DNA from: Salinisphaera sp002433465
GTDB taxonomy: Bacteria; Pseudomonadota; Gammaproteobacteria; Nevskiales; Salinisphaeraceae
Direction: 5' to 3'
DNA: 64,000 nt
NCBI RefSeq assembly: GCF_040361435.1
Contig: NZ_APNL01000002.1
Location: forward strand, 124,001 to 188,000
Each line of letters starts with the position of its first letter. Positions within the stretch are counted from its first letter, which is position 1. The notes under the pieces are model-generated. The model made no database searches, had not been told where the DNA came from, and saw nothing but the letters and a program-made list of their open reading frames with translations. Below are positions 62,773 to 64,000 of this stretch, piece by piece. A program made the position numbers and the translations under genes.

Positions 62773-63819
62773 CTATCGCGGGTACAGACGCGGCCGGTAG
62801 CCCGGGTGGATCACCTCGACCGCGATATCGGTAAAGTCGGTGAACAGGCCATCCACGCCGTACTCGAAGTAATAGCGGCGCAGCTCGTCTTCGAGCCGGC
62901 GGGTGCCGGCCGGCAGTTGGTCGGCGCGAAAGGTGTAAGGGTGTACCTTCAGCCCGCGTGCGTGGGCGAGCTGCACCAGGCCGCCGTGCGTATCGGCGAT
63001 ACGCTGCTTGTCCGGACCGATGCCGTCGGCGTATTCCGCGATGGTCGCGAGCCCGGCCGGGGTAACCAGTTCATCGTAGGCCGGTGCGTCGCTTATAAGC
63101 TGGATCATGGGCAGGTCGCTGCCCATCTGTTCGCGCATTTCGCGCAGGTTATCGAAGCCGAAGCTCTGGATATAAACCTTGGCATCGCGCCCGGCATAAC
63201 CGTAGGCGGCCAGCCGGTCGAGCAGCGTGCGTTCGATGGGCAGCCCTTCGTCATCGTGGAACTCAGGCGCCTTGGTTTCGGGGTAGATGCCGACATCGCG
63301 CCCGCTTTCGCGATTGAGCGACTGCACCATTTCCACCACGGCATCGAAGGTGGGCACCTTGAAACCCTGGGCATCGGCCTTGAACCGGCCCGGGAACACC
63401 CGGGTGCCGTCGGGTTTGGTCCGTTCGGTGACGTTGAGCTGCTGGATTTCATCGAGGGTGAAATCCGCCGCATACCAGCGCCCGTCGGCGCGCTTGCGGG
63501 CAGGGAACTGGCGTTCGACGTCGGTGGTGGATTCCAGATGGATATCGTGCAGGCAGATCAGGCGATGATCGGCGGTCATCACCAGATCGGGCTCGATATA
63601 GTCTGCGCCCAGGGCATAGGCCATGGCATAGGCAGGCAGCGTGTGCTCGGGCAAATAGCCGGAGGCGCCGCGATGTGCGATCACGATCTTGTGATTTTTT
63701 GTCATATGCGGATCCGCCTTGAAGTGACGGGCCTCGCTGCCGGGCCAGGCGGCGACCGGCAAGGCGGCCACGATCAGGGCCAGAACGATGACGATACGAA
63801 GCCCATGCGCTCGAACCAT
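62773..63819 (-). CDS. glpQ: Periplasmic glycerophosphodiester phosphodiesterase
   Basis: 348 residues from ATG 63819, which opens a signal peptide ('IVIVLALIVAALPVAA'); the frame runs to 63861. 'IAHRGASGYLPEHT' (His-Arg 49-50), 'DYIEPDLVMTADHRLICLHDIHL' and 'YPETKAPEFH' are the GlpQ metal and catalytic motifs. It hydrolyses glycerophosphodiesters to glycerol-3-phosphate. A Pho-box-like site lies 58 bases upstream. Confidence 0.94.
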   Translation of the reverse strand: MVRAHGLRIVIVLALIVAALPVAAWPGSEARHFKADPHMTKNHKIVIAHRGASGYLPEHTLPAYAMAYALGADYIEPDLVMTADHRLICLHDIHLESTTDVERQFPARKRADGRWYAADFTLDEIQQLNVTERTKPDGTRVFPGRFKADAQGFKVPTFDAVVEMVQSLNRESGRDVGIYPETKAPEFHDDEGLPIERTLLDRLAAYGYAGRDAKVYIQSFGFDNLREMREQMGSDLPMIQLISDAPAYDELVTPAGLATIAEYADGIGPDKQRIADTHGGLVQLAHARGLKVHPYTFRADQLPAGTRRLEDELRRYYFEYGVDGLFTDFTDIAVEVIHPGYRPRLYPR

Positions 63820-63876
63820 GCCAAACCCCCGAGATATCGCAAGCGATTGTCGAAGGCTCAAGCCTAGTTGGGCACG

Positions 63877-63894
63877 ATGACAGTTTCGTAACCG
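63877..63894 (-). promoter_or_regulatory. Candidate Pho box upstream of glpQ
   Basis: Read on the minus strand: CGGTTAC-GAAA-CTGTCAT. The second 7-mer is a perfect PhoB half-site; the first matches at 4 of 7. It ends 57 bases before the glpQ ATG and is 16/18 identical to the site before phoX. Confidence 0.65.
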
Positions 63895-63930
63895 CCACGG
63901 CGCGACCGCGAGAGGTTATGCAGAGCTTTC

Positions 63931-64000
63931 CTAGGCGTCGCGCGGCTTGCGCTGGCGAATCAGCCCCTCCTGGGCCACGGATGCCACCAGATGGCCGTCG
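63931..64000 (-). CDS. tesB: Acyl-CoA thioesterase II, C-terminal end (cut by window edge)
   Basis: The last 22 residues and the stop: 'DGHLVASVAQEGLIRQR' followed by a short basic tail. This is the conserved C-terminal strand of TesB (E. coli '...DGVLVASTVQEGVMR'). The gene continues beyond the window. It is upstream of glpQ on the same strand with a ~110-base gap containing the glpQ Pho box. Confidence 0.75.
   Translation of the reverse strand, partial: DGHLVASVAQEGLIRQRKPRDA

Overview
The window is a GC-rich, gene-dense stretch of bacterial chromosome. Gene content points to a gammaproteobacterium: a YejM/PbgA-type membrane protein, PrpE, TesB, DUF1992, entericidin, PA0069-type radical SAM and several Lrp/AsnC regulators. 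The mix of marine or oil-associated functions (wax ester/DGAT acyltransferase, haloalkane dehalogenase, PhoX, a DUF47-Pit pair) suggests a halophilic marine group such as Salinisphaera. That placement is inferred from gene content only; there is no rRNA or tRNA here. I see no CRISPR array and no intact insertion sequence.

Layout. 1-6.5 kb: the 5' part of a yejM-like gene, a Pho-box-preceded DUF47-pit phosphate uptake pair, a hydrolase/YihY pair and a membrane-anchored unknown. 6.6-16.5 kb: an AhpD-like protein, a ClC protein, an NCS2 purine permease, then an Lrp regulator divergent from an NRAMP-fold transporter (metal motif lost) and a FAD-linked 2-hydroxyacid dehydrogenase; then a MerR regulator and an AI-2E family protein. 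16.7-31.9 kb: two multiheme cytochromes c, a DUF1624 acyltransferase, type-2 leuA with a divergent Lrp regulator, entericidin, a diguanylate cyclase, an SDR, a radical SAM protein, small housekeeping genes, a SEL1/SH3 protein and prpE. 32.0-40.7 kb: a peptide-type ABC importer whose genes are interrupted twice, by a higBA toxin-antitoxin pair between the permease genes and by an opposite-strand TauE/SafE gene before the ATPase gene. 40.9-53.2 kb: phoX, a macrodomain protein, DUF2254, oligopeptidase B, a PEGA lipoprotein, enoyl-CoA hydratase, phosphoesterase, an orphan ParA, haloalkane dehalogenase and a lipoprotein/SodC pair. 53.2-64 kb: NYN protein, DUF2147, MsrB, thioesterase-like, a tightly packed PhyH-DUF4174-DUF2237 operon, WS/DGAT, HNH, a palindromic repeat, a LysE-MFS-split MFS operon, glpQ and the 3' end of tesB.

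How the genes fit together. Three sites with the 7-4-7 architecture of a Pho box sit upstream of pit-DUF47, phoX and glpQ, so phosphate uptake, phosphatase and phosphodiester scavenging look co-regulated. The most unusual items are: the NRAMP-fold transporter without its metal ligands beside a flavin dehydrogenase and an Lrp regulator; an MFS transporter split exactly between its two six-helix halves by a GTGA overlap; a SodC that keeps its copper ligands but lacks two zinc ligands; the higBA pair inside an ABC operon, with an 18-bp palindrome filling its promoter spacer; and a dispersed palindromic repeat that supplies stop codons to flanking genes.
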